Source of the DNA: Acidimicrobiales bacterium
GTDB taxonomy: Bacteria > Actinomycetota > Acidimicrobiia > Acidimicrobiales > RAAP-2
Length of the DNA: 34,272 nucleotides
Direction of reading: 5' to 3'
Assembly: GCA_025351385.1 (NCBI GenBank)
Contig: JANXWA010000034.1
Coordinates: 94,406-128,677, forward strand
In this document: positions 11,139 through 18,832 of the stretch, one piece after another
Numbering within the stretch: position 1 is the first letter of the stretch
How the letters are laid out: each line of letters starts with the position of its first letter
Position numbers and translations under genes: made by a program
Notes under the pieces: model-generated
What the model was told of the DNA's origin: nothing
The model's input: only the letters and a program-made list of their open reading frames with translations
The model's database searches: none

Positions 11139-12499
11139 GCCACGTAGTAGGACTTGATGTTCGTGAACTCGCGCAGTCCGAACTCGCCCAACTCGCGTCC
11201 GAATCCCGACTCCTTCGTACCGCCGAAGGGCAGTTCGGGCATCGAGGCGACGATCGAGTTGGCGAAGACCATGCCGACGTCGAGGCCGGCGATGGCGGCA
11301 TCGATCTCGGCCTGATCGGTCGCGTAGATCGCGCCACCGAGGCCCCACGGGGTCGCATTGGCGAACTCGATCGCGCCGTGCAGGTCGTCGACGACCTGGA
11401 CGACGGCGACGGGCCCGAACAGCTCTTCGCAGCCGGCCCGAGAGTCGGCGGGCACGTTGGTCAGCACGGTCGCCGGGAAGTAGTAGCCCTTGCCCTTCAA
11501 CGGCGCGCCGCCGGTGTGCACGACCGCGCCCTTGGCGACGGCGTCGGTCACCTGAGAGGTCAGTTCGTCGAGCTGGACCTTGCTCACGACCGGTCCGAGG
11601 ACGGTCGACGGGTCCATCGGGTCCCCGGTCGGCACGACCGACATCGCGGCCACGAACTTCGAGATGAATTCGTCGGCCCGCTCCTTCACCACGATGTAGC
11701 GCTTCGACGCGATGCAGGCCTGTCCGTTGTTCTGCACGCGTGCCGTGACCGCCAGGGGCACGGTGACGTCCATGTCCGCGGAGCCCGCGATGATGAAGGG
11801 GTCCGAACCCCCGAGCTCGAGCACGGCCTTCTTCAGGTTCCTACCCGCGAGCTCGGCCACCGAGCGGCCCGCGCGGTCCGAGCCGGTCAGCGTCACCGCC
11901 GCGATGCGCGGGTCGGCGATGATCGTCGCGATCTGGTCGTGGCCGATGAACAACGTCGTGACGATGCCCTTGGGGAAGCCGGCGCGCATGAACAGGTCCT
12001 CGATGTACTTCGCGCAACCCGGCACGTTCGAAGCGTGCTTCAGGACCATGACGTTGCCAGCCATCACCGTCGGGGCGGCGACGCGGATGAACTGCCACAG
12101 CGGGAAGTTCCAGGGCATCACGGCCAGCACGGCGCCAATCGGGTCGAAGCGGTAGCCGCTCAGCGATCCCTTGGTCGCCACGATCTCGTCCGCGAGCATC
12201 GACTCGGCGTGCTCGGCGTAGTAGCGCATGGTGGCGGCGCACTTGGCGGCCTCACCTTTGGCGGAGTTGAAGGTCTTGCCCATCTCGCTCGTCATCAATT
12301 CGGCGACGATCGGGATCTCGCCCTCGAGCAACTCGGCGGCACGCAGCATCAACTGGGCGCGGTCCTTCATGGGCGTGAGCTTCCACTGCTGAAAGGCGGC
12401 GGCGGCGTGTTCAAGAGCGTGGTCGACCTCGGCGGGCGTGTGGCCGTCGAACTCGGCGACGACCTCTTCAGTGGCTGGATTGGTGGCTATGAATGGCAT
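11135..12499 (-). CDS. gabD: NAD(P)+-dependent succinate-semialdehyde dehydrogenase-like aldehyde dehydrogenase
   Basis: This 454-residue aldehyde dehydrogenase oxidises a semialdehyde, probably succinate semialdehyde, to the acid. The general base Glu228 sits in L-E-L-G-G-S-D-P-F and the nucleophile Cys262 in G-Q-A-C-I-A-S-K-R. The G-S-D-P-F and C-I-A-x-K-R combination is characteristic of the YneI/Sad and mycobacterial GabD1 subgroup. M-P-W-N-F-P-L-W and the C-terminal P-F-G-G-T-K-E-S-G-F-G-R are also family hallmarks. ATG 12499 is chosen over an 18-codon longer reading because it begins four bases after the MFS stop and gives the usual P-F-I-A-T-N-P-A-T-E start. It could finish a GABA or polyamine degradation begun by the genes at 25-30 kb, but this is inference. 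Confidence 0.92.
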   Translation of the reverse strand: MPFIATNPATEEVVAEFDGHTPAEVDHALEHAAAAFQQWKLTPMKDRAQLMLRAAELLEGEIPIVAELMTSEMGKTFNSAKGEAAKCAATMRYYAEHAESMLADEIVATKGSLSGYRFDPIGAVLAVMPWNFPLWQFIRVAAPTVMAGNVMVLKHASNVPGCAKYIEDLFMRAGFPKGIVTTLFIGHDQIATIIADPRIAAVTLTGSDRAGRSVAELAGRNLKKAVLELGGSDPFIIAGSADMDVTVPLAVTARVQNNGQACIASKRYIVVKERADEFISKFVAAMSVVPTGDPMDPSTVLGPVVSKVQLDELTSQVTDAVAKGAVVHTGGAPLKGKGYYFPATVLTNVPADSRAGCEELFGPVAVVQVVDDLHGAIEFANATPWGLGGAIYATDQAEIDAAIAGLDVGMVFANSIVASMPELPFGGTKESGFGRELGEFGLREFTNIKSYYVA

Positions 12500-12503
12500 G
12501 GCT

Positions 12504-13754
12504 CTATTCTGCCAGCAAAACCGGAAGGGCAGTCGGGGTTGAACCCATTTCACCCCAGACCGTCGGACGAAGCGCCGTGACGGCGACCAGCACTAGCGCC
12601 AGCACCCCAGCGGCGGCGACGGTCACCGGGCGCACGCCCCAGGACTTGGCGAAGGACGCCTGGGCGAGGGCCCCCACCGGATAGAAGATGGACAGTGACA
12701 GCGTGTAGAGCGAAAGGATCCGCGAACGCTCGCTGAGCGGCGCGTGCAGTTGCACTGCCGTGTTGAGGCCGGTCAGCGTGCCGACGTAGGCGCCACCGAG
12801 CACCACGAGGGCCGCCACCGCGCAGGCCAGATTCGGCGCGAGGCCGTAGAGGGCGAGCGCGACGGCGATGGTCGCGAGTGAGCCGCGCAGCACCGCCAAG
12901 CGCGACGTCCGCTTGGCGAGCGCCGGTAACGTTACGGCGCCCAGCACCGCGCCGACCCCTTGCGCCGTGACGAGCCACGACACGCCGACCTTGCCGGCGT
13001 GCAGCGTCTGGATCGCCATGGCCGGCACCAGCGCGATGAAGGGGCTCGCGATGATCGCGACGGTGCCCACCGCGATGATGGGGTAACGACATCCCCGCAC
13101 GGCCCACGCCTGCTTGGCCCCGACGACAGTCTCGGCCCAGACGTGGATTTTCGTGGTGGGCTTCGGTCGTGGTGCGCTTCTCACGAACGAGAAGATGAAA
13201 ACGACGAAGATGAACGACGCGGCGTTGAGGGCGAAGCAGAGCCCGGGAGAGCCGAAGGCCAGCGCCACGCCCGCGAGCATCGGGCCGATGATGCGCCCGA
13301 GATTGAACTGGGCCGATGACAGAGAGACCGCGGCGAGCACCTCGTCACGGTCGACGAGGTCCGGCAGCAATGACTGCCAGGCCGACCACGAGGCCGAACT
13401 GCACAGGCCCTCGCCGAGGGCGAGGTAGCAGGCCAGTTGGGGCGTCAGGTGCTTGGTCAGGGCGGCGATCGCCAGGGCGCTGGCGGTCGCCGCCATCACG
13501 AGGTTGTTCAACTGGATCCAGCGCTGCCGGCTCCAGCGATCGGCGATCACGCCCCCGAGAGGCGAGCCGATCAGCGCCGGCGACCACGCAGCGACCGTCA
13601 GGAGTCCGAGCCACTGCGGATTGTGCGTCGTCTCGGTGAGGTACACGCCCAGGGCCACGGTCTGCATCCAGGTCCCCGTCGAGGAGACGAAGGACGACAC
13701 GAGCGAGAGAGCGAAGCTTCGGTGTCGGATCGGAGCGAACGAAGCAGAAGCCAT
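12504..13754 (-). CDS. MFS transporter, EntS-like (MFS_3) exporter
   Basis: This 416-residue protein has about 12 hydrophobic helices and the features of the EntS/MFS_3 group: F-A-L-S-L-V-S-S-F-V-S-S-T-G-T-W-M-Q in helix 1, motif A-like G-G-V-I-A-D-R-W-S-R-Q-R, and N-L-G-R-I-I-G-P in helix 5. EntS exports enterobactin, but close relatives move many small molecules, so the cargo is unknown. The ATG at 13754 is favoured over GTG 13778 because a TAGCGT hexamer lies seven bases upstream, the leaderless arrangement seen repeatedly in this window. It heads a seven-gene minus-strand run that continues through the aldehyde dehydrogenase to the PASTA protein. Confidence 0.88.
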   Translation of the reverse strand: MASASFAPIRHRSFALSLVSSFVSSTGTWMQTVALGVYLTETTHNPQWLGLLTVAAWSPALIGSPLGGVIADRWSRQRWIQLNNLVMAATASALAIAALTKHLTPQLACYLALGEGLCSSASWSAWQSLLPDLVDRDEVLAAVSLSSAQFNLGRIIGPMLAGVALAFGSPGLCFALNAASFIFVVFIFSFVRSAPRPKPTTKIHVWAETVVGAKQAWAVRGCRYPIIAVGTVAIIASPFIALVPAMAIQTLHAGKVGVSWLVTAQGVGAVLGAVTLPALAKRTSRLAVLRGSLATIAVALALYGLAPNLACAVAALVVLGGAYVGTLTGLNTAVQLHAPLSERSRILSLYTLSLSIFYPVGALAQASFAKSWGVRPVTVAAAGVLALVLVAVTALRPTVWGEMGSTPTALPVLLAE

Positions 13755-13761
13755 AGGGGCA

Positions 13762-13767
13762 ACGCTA
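13762..13767 (-). promoter_or_regulatory. Leaderless-type -10 element (TAGCGT) for the seven-gene minus-strand run
   Basis: TAGCGT, then seven bases, then the ATG at 13754. Transcription would start at or within a base of the start codon. This supports the shorter MFS start and marks the probable head of the operon running to 4644. Confidence 0.55.
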
Positions 13768-13802
13768 ACGCTCGGCACTCCGCGAGCGGCCGTCGAGGAC
13801 GA

Positions 13803-13940
13803 CTACTCCTCGGTCGTTGCGTCGCCGTTGCTCTTCGAGCGCGGTCGAAGCGCGAACCACCACACGGACACGATCGTCGCGAGCGCGCCGAGGACACCGA
13901 TGCCGGACTTCACGACCTTGCCCTTGGAGTTGTCAGCCAT
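13803..13940 (-). CDS. 45-residue single-pass membrane peptide, unknown function
   Basis: The peptide has a basic N-terminus (M-A-D-N-S-K-G-K-V-V-K), one hydrophobic segment at about residues 13-31 (I-G-V-L-G-A-L-A-T-I-V-S-V-W-W-F-A-L) and a charged tail ending in T-T-E-E. Topology by the positive-inside rule is ambiguous because both ends are basic. Support for a real gene is the TACGAT hexamer exactly six bases before the ATG, the leaderless arrangement of neighbouring genes, and its position after the yceI terminator. The longer in-frame reading to 14111 is Ser/Arg shadow sequence inside yceI. I do not recognise the family. It lies 48 bases upstream of the MFS exporter on the same strand. 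Confidence 0.6.
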   Translation of the reverse strand: MADNSKGKVVKSGIGVLGALATIVSVWWFALRPRSKSNGDATTEE

Positions 13941-13946
13941 GGTCCC

Positions 13947-13952
13947 ATCGTA
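13947..13952 (-). promoter_or_regulatory. Leaderless-type -10 element (TACGAT) for the 45-residue peptide
   Basis: TACGAT is followed by six bases and the ATG at 13940. It sits just after the yceI terminator hairpin, so the peptide has its own transcript. Confidence 0.5.
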
Positions 13953-13961
13953 ACGAGCAAA

Positions 13962-13988
13962 ATGCCGGGGGCGACGTGCCCCCGGCAT
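13962..13988 (-). terminator. Rho-independent-type terminator after yceI
   Basis: A perfect 11-bp stem (ATGCCGGGGGC paired with GCCCCCGGCAT) with a five-base loop starts 20 bases past the yceI stop on the minus strand and is followed by TTTGCTC. The stem is very GC-rich and the T-run short, as is common in actinobacteria. It separates yceI from the small membrane peptide. Confidence 0.8.
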
Positions 13989-14007
13989 ATGCGCGAAACG
14001 CGTCGGC

Positions 14008-14586
14008 CTAGGCCGCCTGGTGCGCCTCGATGGCGAACTCGAGGACGATCTTATTGCCGACGATGAGGCTGCCGTTCTCGAGGTTGCCCTGGAAGCTGAC
14101 GCCGAAGTCACGACGGTCGATCTCGGCGCGAGCCTCGAAGCCCGTGACGGTCGCGCCAGGGGTCATCGACGGGCCGGAACCCAGGAACTCCAGCGAGAAG
14201 ACGACCGACTTGGTGACACCGCGAAGCGTCACGTCGCCGACCAGCTCGAAGTCGTCGCCCTTGGCCGAGACCTTGGTCGACGTGAAGGTGAGCGTCGGGC
14301 TGTTCTCGAGGTCGAGGAAGTCGGCGCTCTTGAGGTGGCCGTCGCGCATCTCGTTGTCGGTGGTGATGCTGGCGGCCTGGACGACGGCCTCGACCGAGGA
14401 GGTCTCGGGGGTCTCTCCGATGGTGATCGTGCCGGCGAAGTCCGTGAAACGGCCACGGACCTTGGACGCCACGAGGTGGCGGGCAACGAAGCCGACCGTC
14501 GAGTGGACGGGGTCGATCGTGTAGACGCCGGGGGCGGGAAGGTTGCCGGTGCCGGTAACTTCAACGTTGATGGTGGAATTGCTCAT
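14008..14586 (-). CDS. yceI: YceI family protein
   Basis: This 192-residue protein is a YceI-type lipocalin-like beta-barrel, a family that binds polyisoprenoid or other amphipathic molecules. It shows the family opening G-V-Y-T-I-D-P-V-H-S-T-V-G-F-V-A-R-H, the central N-E-M-R-D-G-H-L-K-S-A-D-F-L-D (about 87-101), D-V-T-L-R-G-V-T-K and D-R-R-D-F-G-V. No signal peptide is present, unlike the periplasmic E. coli YceI, so it is predicted cytoplasmic. The ATG at 14586 has AGGAGA six bases upstream. It is read divergently from a MarR regulator, and the shared region holds a strong promoter overlaid by a palindrome, so it is very probably repressed by that MarR protein. Confidence 0.93.
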   Translation of the reverse strand: MSNSTINVEVTGTGNLPAPGVYTIDPVHSTVGFVARHLVASKVRGRFTDFAGTITIGETPETSSVEAVVQAASITTDNEMRDGHLKSADFLDLENSPTLTFTSTKVSAKGDDFELVGDVTLRGVTKSVVFSLEFLGSGPSMTPGATVTGFEARAEIDRRDFGVSFQGNLENGSLIVGNKIVLEFAIEAHQAA

Positions 14587-14627
14587 TTGATTCTCCTGTT
14601 CTCATGGCACTGGGGGGTGCACTGATC

Positions 14628-14657
14628 AGTATAGTTGTATATGCAACTATTTGTCAA
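14628..14657 (-). promoter_or_regulatory. Sigma70-type promoter of yceI
   Basis: On the minus strand a perfect -35 TTGACA (14657-14652) is separated by 18 bases from TATACT (14633-14628). Transcription would start near 14621, giving a leader of about 35 bases with an AGGAGA ribosome binding site. It is the best consensus promoter seen in the window. Confidence 0.8.
14631..14650. promoter_or_regulatory. Probable MarR operator, 20-bp palindrome
   Basis: ATAGTTGTATATGCAACTAT pairs at nine of ten positions per arm. The size and A/T-rich centre are typical of MarR-family operators. It fills the spacer and part of the -10 of the yceI promoter, so binding would block RNA polymerase. A further half-site (AACTAT) lies at 14675-14680, near the marR start, consistent with autoregulation. 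Confidence 0.7.
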
Positions 14658-14684
14658 GCAGTAATTTATAAAGTAACTATGCGC

Positions 14685-14690
14685 TATACT
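14685..14690 (+). promoter_or_regulatory. Leaderless-type -10 element (TATACT) for marR
   Basis: TATACT is followed by six bases and the ATG at 14697, so the transcript would begin at the start codon. No good -35 lies 16-18 bases upstream; the TTGTCA at 14651 is too far away. Confidence 0.6.
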
Positions 14691-14696
14691 TCCGGT

Positions 14697-15161
14697 ATGA
14701 CCTTCCTTCCCAGCGCCTGCCCCTCCGGGGATGAGAAGGTCCAACTCTTCGGGCTGTTGTTGGAGACCAACGCCCGGCTGGCCCGAAGTCTCGGCCTCGA
14801 GCTGGAGTCGTCCTGCGAGCTTCCGCTCGCCTGGTTCGACGTCCTGTTGCAACTTCGCCGAGCGCCCGACGGCCGGCTCAAGATGAACCAGATCGCCGAC
14901 GCCATCGTGCACTCGACCGGCGGCACCACCCGACTCGTCGACCGACTCGAAGAGGCCCAATTGGTCGAGCGCCAGAACTGCCCCAACGACCGGCGCGCGA
15001 TCCATGTGGCGATCACCGACAAGGGCAACGTGAAACTCGACGAGGCCCTCGGCGTGCACCTCGAGTACCTCGAGGGCACTCTCGCCAATCGACTCAGCTG
15101 CGACGAGCGCGCCACGCTCGCCACATTGCTGACGAAGCTCAACCGCCCCGCTAAGCCTTAA
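14697..15161 (+). CDS. MarR family transcriptional regulator
   Basis: This 154-residue winged helix-turn-helix protein dimerises and binds palindromic operators, usually releasing DNA on binding a ligand or on oxidation. It has the dimerisation helices at both ends, the recognition-helix region H-S-T-G-G-T-T-R-L-V-D-R-L (72-84) and the wing C-P-N-D-R-R-A-I-H-V-A-I-T-D-K-G (95-110). ATG 14697 is chosen, not an in-frame ATG at 14604, because the longer form would run through the yceI promoter and operator, and a TATACT hexamer lies six bases before 14697. Cys8, Cys40 and Cys95 could allow redox sensing, but that is speculation. The likely targets are yceI and itself. Its last 11 bases overlap the ileS end. 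Confidence 0.92.
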   Translation: MTFLPSACPSGDEKVQLFGLLLETNARLARSLGLELESSCELPLAWFDVLLQLRRAPDGRLKMNQIADAIVHSTGGTTRLVDRLEEAQLVERQNCPNDRRAIHVAITDKGNVKLDEALGVHLEYLEGTLANRLSCDERATLATLLTKLNRPAKP

Positions 15162-18100
15162 CGACCCAGGCCCGCGCCACGCGACCGTCGTCGAGCTCGA
15201 GCATCGTGCCCTCGCCCGGTCCCTCGCCCACGATGACCTCGGCGGCGAGCACCTCGGCGGCCAGCGTGGCGTAGCCGTCGGCCAGGTCGTCGATGCTGGT
15301 CACGTAGAGCACGATCCGGTCCGACACGTCGAGTCCGGAGTTCTTGCGCAGGTCCTGAACCTGGCGCACGACGTCGCGCAGGTAGCCCCGACGGAGCAGC
15401 TCGTCGTTCATCGTGAGGTCGAGCGCGATGACCTCGCCGCCGTCGCGCGACACGGCGTAGCCGCCCTGGCCCTTCACTCGCAGCTCGATGTCGTCGCCCC
15501 CGAGCTCGAAGGTGCCCGTCGAGAGCGTGACGCTAACGGTGCCACCATTCTCCAGCGCCTGGGCCGCGGCCACCGAATCGAGTGCCGCAAGAGCCGGCTT
15601 CAGCTCTTTCACGGCCTCCCCGAGCCGCGGGCCGACCGTGCGGAAGTTCGGCACGAGCTCGAAGCTCAACACCGCGGCGAGGTCGGTGCCGTACTCGAGC
15701 ACGTCGACGTTGAGCTCGTCCTCGACGACCCCCTCGGGCGGCGAGGGCGAGCCCGGCGGCAGGAAAACGAGTGCACGGGCCAGAGGTTGGCGGACCTTGA
15801 CGCCGGCCTCGGCGCGCGCCGCGCGACCGAGTGACGTGAGGCTGCGCGCCACCTCCATGGCCTCTTCGGAGGAGACGTCGCGGCGCACGGGGTCGCTCTC
15901 GGGCCAGTCGGCCAGGTGAACCGAGTCACTGGGCGACACGTCGAAGAGCTCGGCGTAGAGGCGCTCGGCCACGAACGGGCAGAACGGGGCCAGCAGGAGC
16001 GTCACCCGTTGGAGCACCTCGAGCAGCGTCGCCTGCGCCGCCAGCGAGTCGGCCCGCGGGGTGTTCGGGTCAGTGCGCCAGAAGCGACGACGGTTGCGCC
16101 GAACGTACCAGTTCGAGACGTCGTCGATGAACTGGGCGAGGGCGTCGGTGCCCCCGAGCGGCTCGTAGCCGTCGAGCGCGGTCGTCACCGCGACGGTCAC
16201 GTACTCGAGGCGCGAGAGGATCCACCGGTCGATCGGAGGGCGCTGGTGCGGGGCCGGTACTCCCGAGTCGGACGGGTCGAACTCGTTGAGCGACGCGTAG
16301 GTCGTGAAGAAGCTGAAGGTGTTCCACAGCGTGGCCAGCGTGTCGCGCAGCGAGGCGTCGATGGCGCCGAGGCTGGCGCGCGTGGAGGTCCACGGCGATC
16401 CCTGGGAGAACATCCACCAGCGCAGCGGGTCAGCGCCACGCGTGTTGAGGACCTCCCAGGGGTCGATGACGTTGCCGACCGACTTGCTCATCTTCTTGCC
16501 GGTCTCGTCGACGATGTGCCCGAGGCAGAGCACGTGCTCGTAGGGCTTCGCGCCGAAGACCAGCGTGTTCACCGCGAGCAGCGAGTAGAACCAGCCGCGG
16601 GTCTGGTCGATGGCCTCGACCACGAGCTGGGCCGGGAACTGCATCGCGTCCTCGCTCCCGGCGACGTGGGGGTAGCCGACCTGCGCGGCCGGCATCGCGC
16701 CCGAATCGAACCACGCGTCGATGACCGGCTCGACCCGTCGCGCCTCGGCGCCACACGTGCGACAGCTCACGACCACCTCGTCGATGGCGGGACGGTGAGG
16801 GTCGAGGTCGCTCAGGTCGCGTCCGGCCAGTGTCGACAGCTCGGCCAGAGACCCTACGAAATTCACGTGGTCGTCGGGGCAGCGCCAGATGGGCAGCGGC
16901 GTCCCCCAGAAGCGGTCGCGCGACAGCGCCCAGTCGACGTTGTTCTCGAGCCATTCGCCGAACCGGCCTTCGCGAATATGGGTGGGGTGCCAGTCGATCG
17001 TCGCGTTCTCAGCGAGCATCTCGGCCTTGAACGTGCTCGTCGCGACGTACCAACTGGGCTTGCCCCAATAGATGAGCACGGTATTGCAGCGCCAGCAGTG
17101 CGGCAACGAGTGCTCATAGTGCGACCGGCGGATCAGCGTGCCACGCCGCTCGAGCTCGTCGTTGATCGCGTGATTGGCGGCGCGCACGTCCTGGCCCTCG
17201 AGCCAGGCGACGTCCGAGGTGAAGCACCCGTCGGGACCGACGGGGTTGACCGTGGGCAGGCCGTGGGCGCGCGCAATCTGGCGGTCGATCTCGCCGAAAG
17301 CCGGAGCCTGGTGGACGAGGCCAGTCCCCTCGTCGGTGGTCACGTAGTCGGCGGCGACCACGTAGCAGGCGTCGACGCCGTCGGGCAGCGCCACGTCGTC
17401 GAACGGGCGCTCGTAGTGCACGCCGACGAGGGCGCTCGTCGCCAGGACGGCGTCGTACGTGGCGCCCTCGCCGAAGACGGCCTCGACGAGGTCCTTCGCG
17501 ACGACGGTCCCGTCGACCACGGCGTAGTCGACATCGGGATTGACCGCGACCGCGACGTTCGACAACAGCGTCCAAGGGGTCGTCGTCCACACCGCCAGGT
17601 GCGTGGCACCGGACAGCCCGCCGTGCGACGGCGCGTCAGTGATGCGCAGTCGCACGTAGCCGCTCTCGTCGACCTCGTCGGTGTAGACCTCGGGCTGGCC
17701 GAGCTCGTGGCTCGAGAGTGCGGTCCCGCACCTCGGGCAGTAGGGCACAACCTTCAGGTCTTCGTAGAGCAGCCCCCGATCGAACAGCTGCTGGAGGTGC
17801 CACCACACCGACTCCACGTAGGACGGGTGGAACGTGTAGTACGCGTGCTCCATGTCCGTCCAGTAGCCGATCCGCTCAGTGAGTCGCTCGAACTCGCCGA
17901 CGTAGGTGAGCACCGACTCTCGGCACAGGCGGGTGAACTCCTCGATGCCGACCTCGTCGACGATCGCGCGCTTGCCCGAGATGCCGAGCTGCTTCTCCAC
18001 CTGGACCTCCACGGGCAGGCCGTGGGTGTCCCAGCCGGCCCGGCGCGACACATAACGGCCCTGCATTGTCTGGTACCGGCAGAACAGGTCTTTGTAGATG

Positions 18101-18285
18101 CGGGCCCACACGTGGTGCAGGCCCGGCATGCCGTTGGCCGTGGGCGGGCCCTCGTAGAAGACCCAGGGCTCGGCGCCTTGGCGATGGCCCATCGAACGGG
18201 CGAAGACGTCGTTGGCCTTCCAGCGGGCGAGCTCGGCCTCCTCGAGGGCCACAAAGTCAAGTTCGGCGCTGACGGGGCGAAACAC
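15151..18285 (-). CDS. ileS: Isoleucyl-tRNA synthetase, eukaryote-like class 2 type
   Basis: This 1044-residue protein charges tRNA(Ile). The HIGH-type motif reads P-T-A-N-G-M-P-G-L-H-H (48-58) and the KMSKS loop is intact at 598-602. The CP1 editing domain shows T-T-T-P-W-T-L (234-240) and D-E-G-T-G-L-V-H-Q-A-P (318-328). Two Cys pairs (C-P-R-C near 183-186 and C-W-R-C near 397-400) are visible. The G-x-H-H form and overall layout match the eukaryote-like IleS group, whose members are often less sensitive to mupirocin. The GTG at 18285 is chosen because AAGGAGA sits just upstream; the ATG at 18345 would add 20 residues with no ribosome binding site. Confidence 0.97.
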   Translation of the reverse strand: MFRPVSAELDFVALEEAELARWKANDVFARSMGHRQGAEPWVFYEGPPTANGMPGLHHVWARIYKDLFCRYQTMQGRYVSRRAGWDTHGLPVEVQVEKQLGISGKRAIVDEVGIEEFTRLCRESVLTYVGEFERLTERIGYWTDMEHAYYTFHPSYVESVWWHLQQLFDRGLLYEDLKVVPYCPRCGTALSSHELGQPEVYTDEVDESGYVRLRITDAPSHGGLSGATHLAVWTTTPWTLLSNVAVAVNPDVDYAVVDGTVVAKDLVEAVFGEGATYDAVLATSALVGVHYERPFDDVALPDGVDACYVVAADYVTTDEGTGLVHQAPAFGEIDRQIARAHGLPTVNPVGPDGCFTSDVAWLEGQDVRAANHAINDELERRGTLIRRSHYEHSLPHCWRCNTVLIYWGKPSWYVATSTFKAEMLAENATIDWHPTHIREGRFGEWLENNVDWALSRDRFWGTPLPIWRCPDDHVNFVGSLAELSTLAGRDLSDLDPHRPAIDEVVVSCRTCGAEARRVEPVIDAWFDSGAMPAAQVGYPHVAGSEDAMQFPAQLVVEAIDQTRGWFYSLLAVNTLVFGAKPYEHVLCLGHIVDETGKKMSKSVGNVIDPWEVLNTRGADPLRWWMFSQGSPWTSTRASLGAIDASLRDTLATLWNTFSFFTTYASLNEFDPSDSGVPAPHQRPPIDRWILSRLEYVTVAVTTALDGYEPLGGTDALAQFIDDVSNWYVRRNRRRFWRTDPNTPRADSLAAQATLLEVLQRVTLLLAPFCPFVAERLYAELFDVSPSDSVHLADWPESDPVRRDVSSEEAMEVARSLTSLGRAARAEAGVKVRQPLARALVFLPPGSPSPPEGVVEDELNVDVLEYGTDLAAVLSFELVPNFRTVGPRLGEAVKELKPALAALDSVAAAQALENGGTVSVTLSTGTFELGGDDIELRVKGQGGYAVSRDGGEVIALDLTMNDELLRRGYLRDVVRQVQDLRKNSGLDVSDRIVLYVTSIDDLADGYATLAAEVLAAEVIVGEGPGEGTMLELDDGRVARAWVVKA

Positions 18286-18309
18286 TGGTCTCCTTCGATG
18301 AGTCCACCA

Positions 18310-18315
18310 ATCGTA
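18310..18315 (-). promoter_or_regulatory. Candidate -10 element (TACGAT) for ileS
   Basis: TACGAT lies 25 bases before the GTG start on the minus strand, followed by AAGGAGA. This predicts a short leader with a ribosome binding site. No clear -35 is visible, and there is no room for a T-box leader between ileS and the divergent GNAT gene. Confidence 0.4.
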
Positions 18316-18346
18316 GTGAACCGACGGGCGCCGACCTGCCGGCACC

Positions 18347-18352
18347 TACTGT
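18347..18352 (+). promoter_or_regulatory. Leaderless-type -10 element (TACTGT) for the GNAT gene
   Basis: TACTGT, six bases, then the ATG at 18359. The divergent ileS promoter starts about 30 bases away. Confidence 0.5.
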
Positions 18353-18358
18353 CGTGGA

Positions 18359-18832
18359 ATGCCGACTCCGACCATCGACGACGAACCGATCGACTCACAC
18401 GGGGCGGCGGGCCTGTACCACGCGGCGGTCGATGAGCTCGAGCGCCGTTACGGGGGGGCCGACGACGGTCCGTTGTTGGATACCGGCGAGCTCGCGCCGC
18501 CCCTCGGGCTCTTCCTCGTCGCGCGCGTCGACACCCACCTGGCCGGTTGCGTCGGCGTGCGCTCGATCGGCGATCCGGGCGAGCACCTGGGCGAGGTGAA
18601 GCGCCTCTGGGTCCGGCCGGACCTTCGCCGCGTCGGCGTGGCCGCGGCCCTGATGGATGAGGTCGTCGAGCGCGCCCGCTCTCTCGGCTACCGGCGGCTC
18701 TACCTCGAGACGGGACCGGCCCAGCCCGAGGCGTTGGCCTTCTACGCCAAGATCGGCTGGTCTTCCGTCGACGAGTTCCCTCCTGGCGCGTTCACGCACC
18801 ACGAAGCCCACCGCTTCACCTTCGCGCTCTAG
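18359..18832 (+). CDS. GNAT family N-acetyltransferase
   Basis: This 157-residue GCN5-related acetyltransferase carries the acetyl-CoA pyrophosphate-binding segment V-K-R-L-W-V-R-P-D-L-R-R-V-G-V-A (80-95), in which R-R-V-G-V-A is motif A. The later L-E-T-G ... A-L-A-F-Y-A-K-I-G-W is the usual beta-5 to alpha-4 region. It transfers an acetyl group to an unknown amine. It is read divergently from ileS with a leaderless-type promoter. Its TAG stop shares the bases CTAG (18829-18832) with the TAG stop of the convergent HAD gene. Confidence 0.88.
   Translation: MPTPTIDDEPIDSHGAAGLYHAAVDELERRYGGADDGPLLDTGELAPPLGLFLVARVDTHLAGCVGVRSIGDPGEHLGEVKRLWVRPDLRRVGVAAALMDEVVERARSLGYRRLYLETGPAQPEALAFYAKIGWSSVDEFPPGAFTHHEAHRFTFAL

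Noticed and set aside
11066-12580. 504-codon open frame on the plus strand opposite the aldehyde dehydrogenase
   Set aside because: Composition is His/Arg/Asp-rich without motifs; the minus strand holds a complete aldehyde dehydrogenase with catalytic residues.
14651-14656. TTGTCA as a -35 for the marR promoter
   Set aside because: It lies 28 bases before the TATACT, too far for sigma70. The overlapping reverse complement is instead a perfect -35 for yceI.
14604-14696. 31-residue N-terminal extension of MarR
   Set aside because: It would be translated across the yceI promoter and the palindrome, has no ribosome binding site and does not belong to the MarR fold.
18286-18358. T-box or tRNA-sensing leader upstream of ileS
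   Set aside because: Only about 70 bases separate ileS from the divergent GNAT gene; no room for a T-box and no T-box bulge sequence is seen.
15916-18435. 839-codon open frame on the plus strand opposite ileS
   Set aside because: It mirrors ileS in the complementary frame, as expected from GC-biased third positions. The translation is R/V/D/E-rich low complexity with no recognisable domain, while the other strand encodes a complete IleS.
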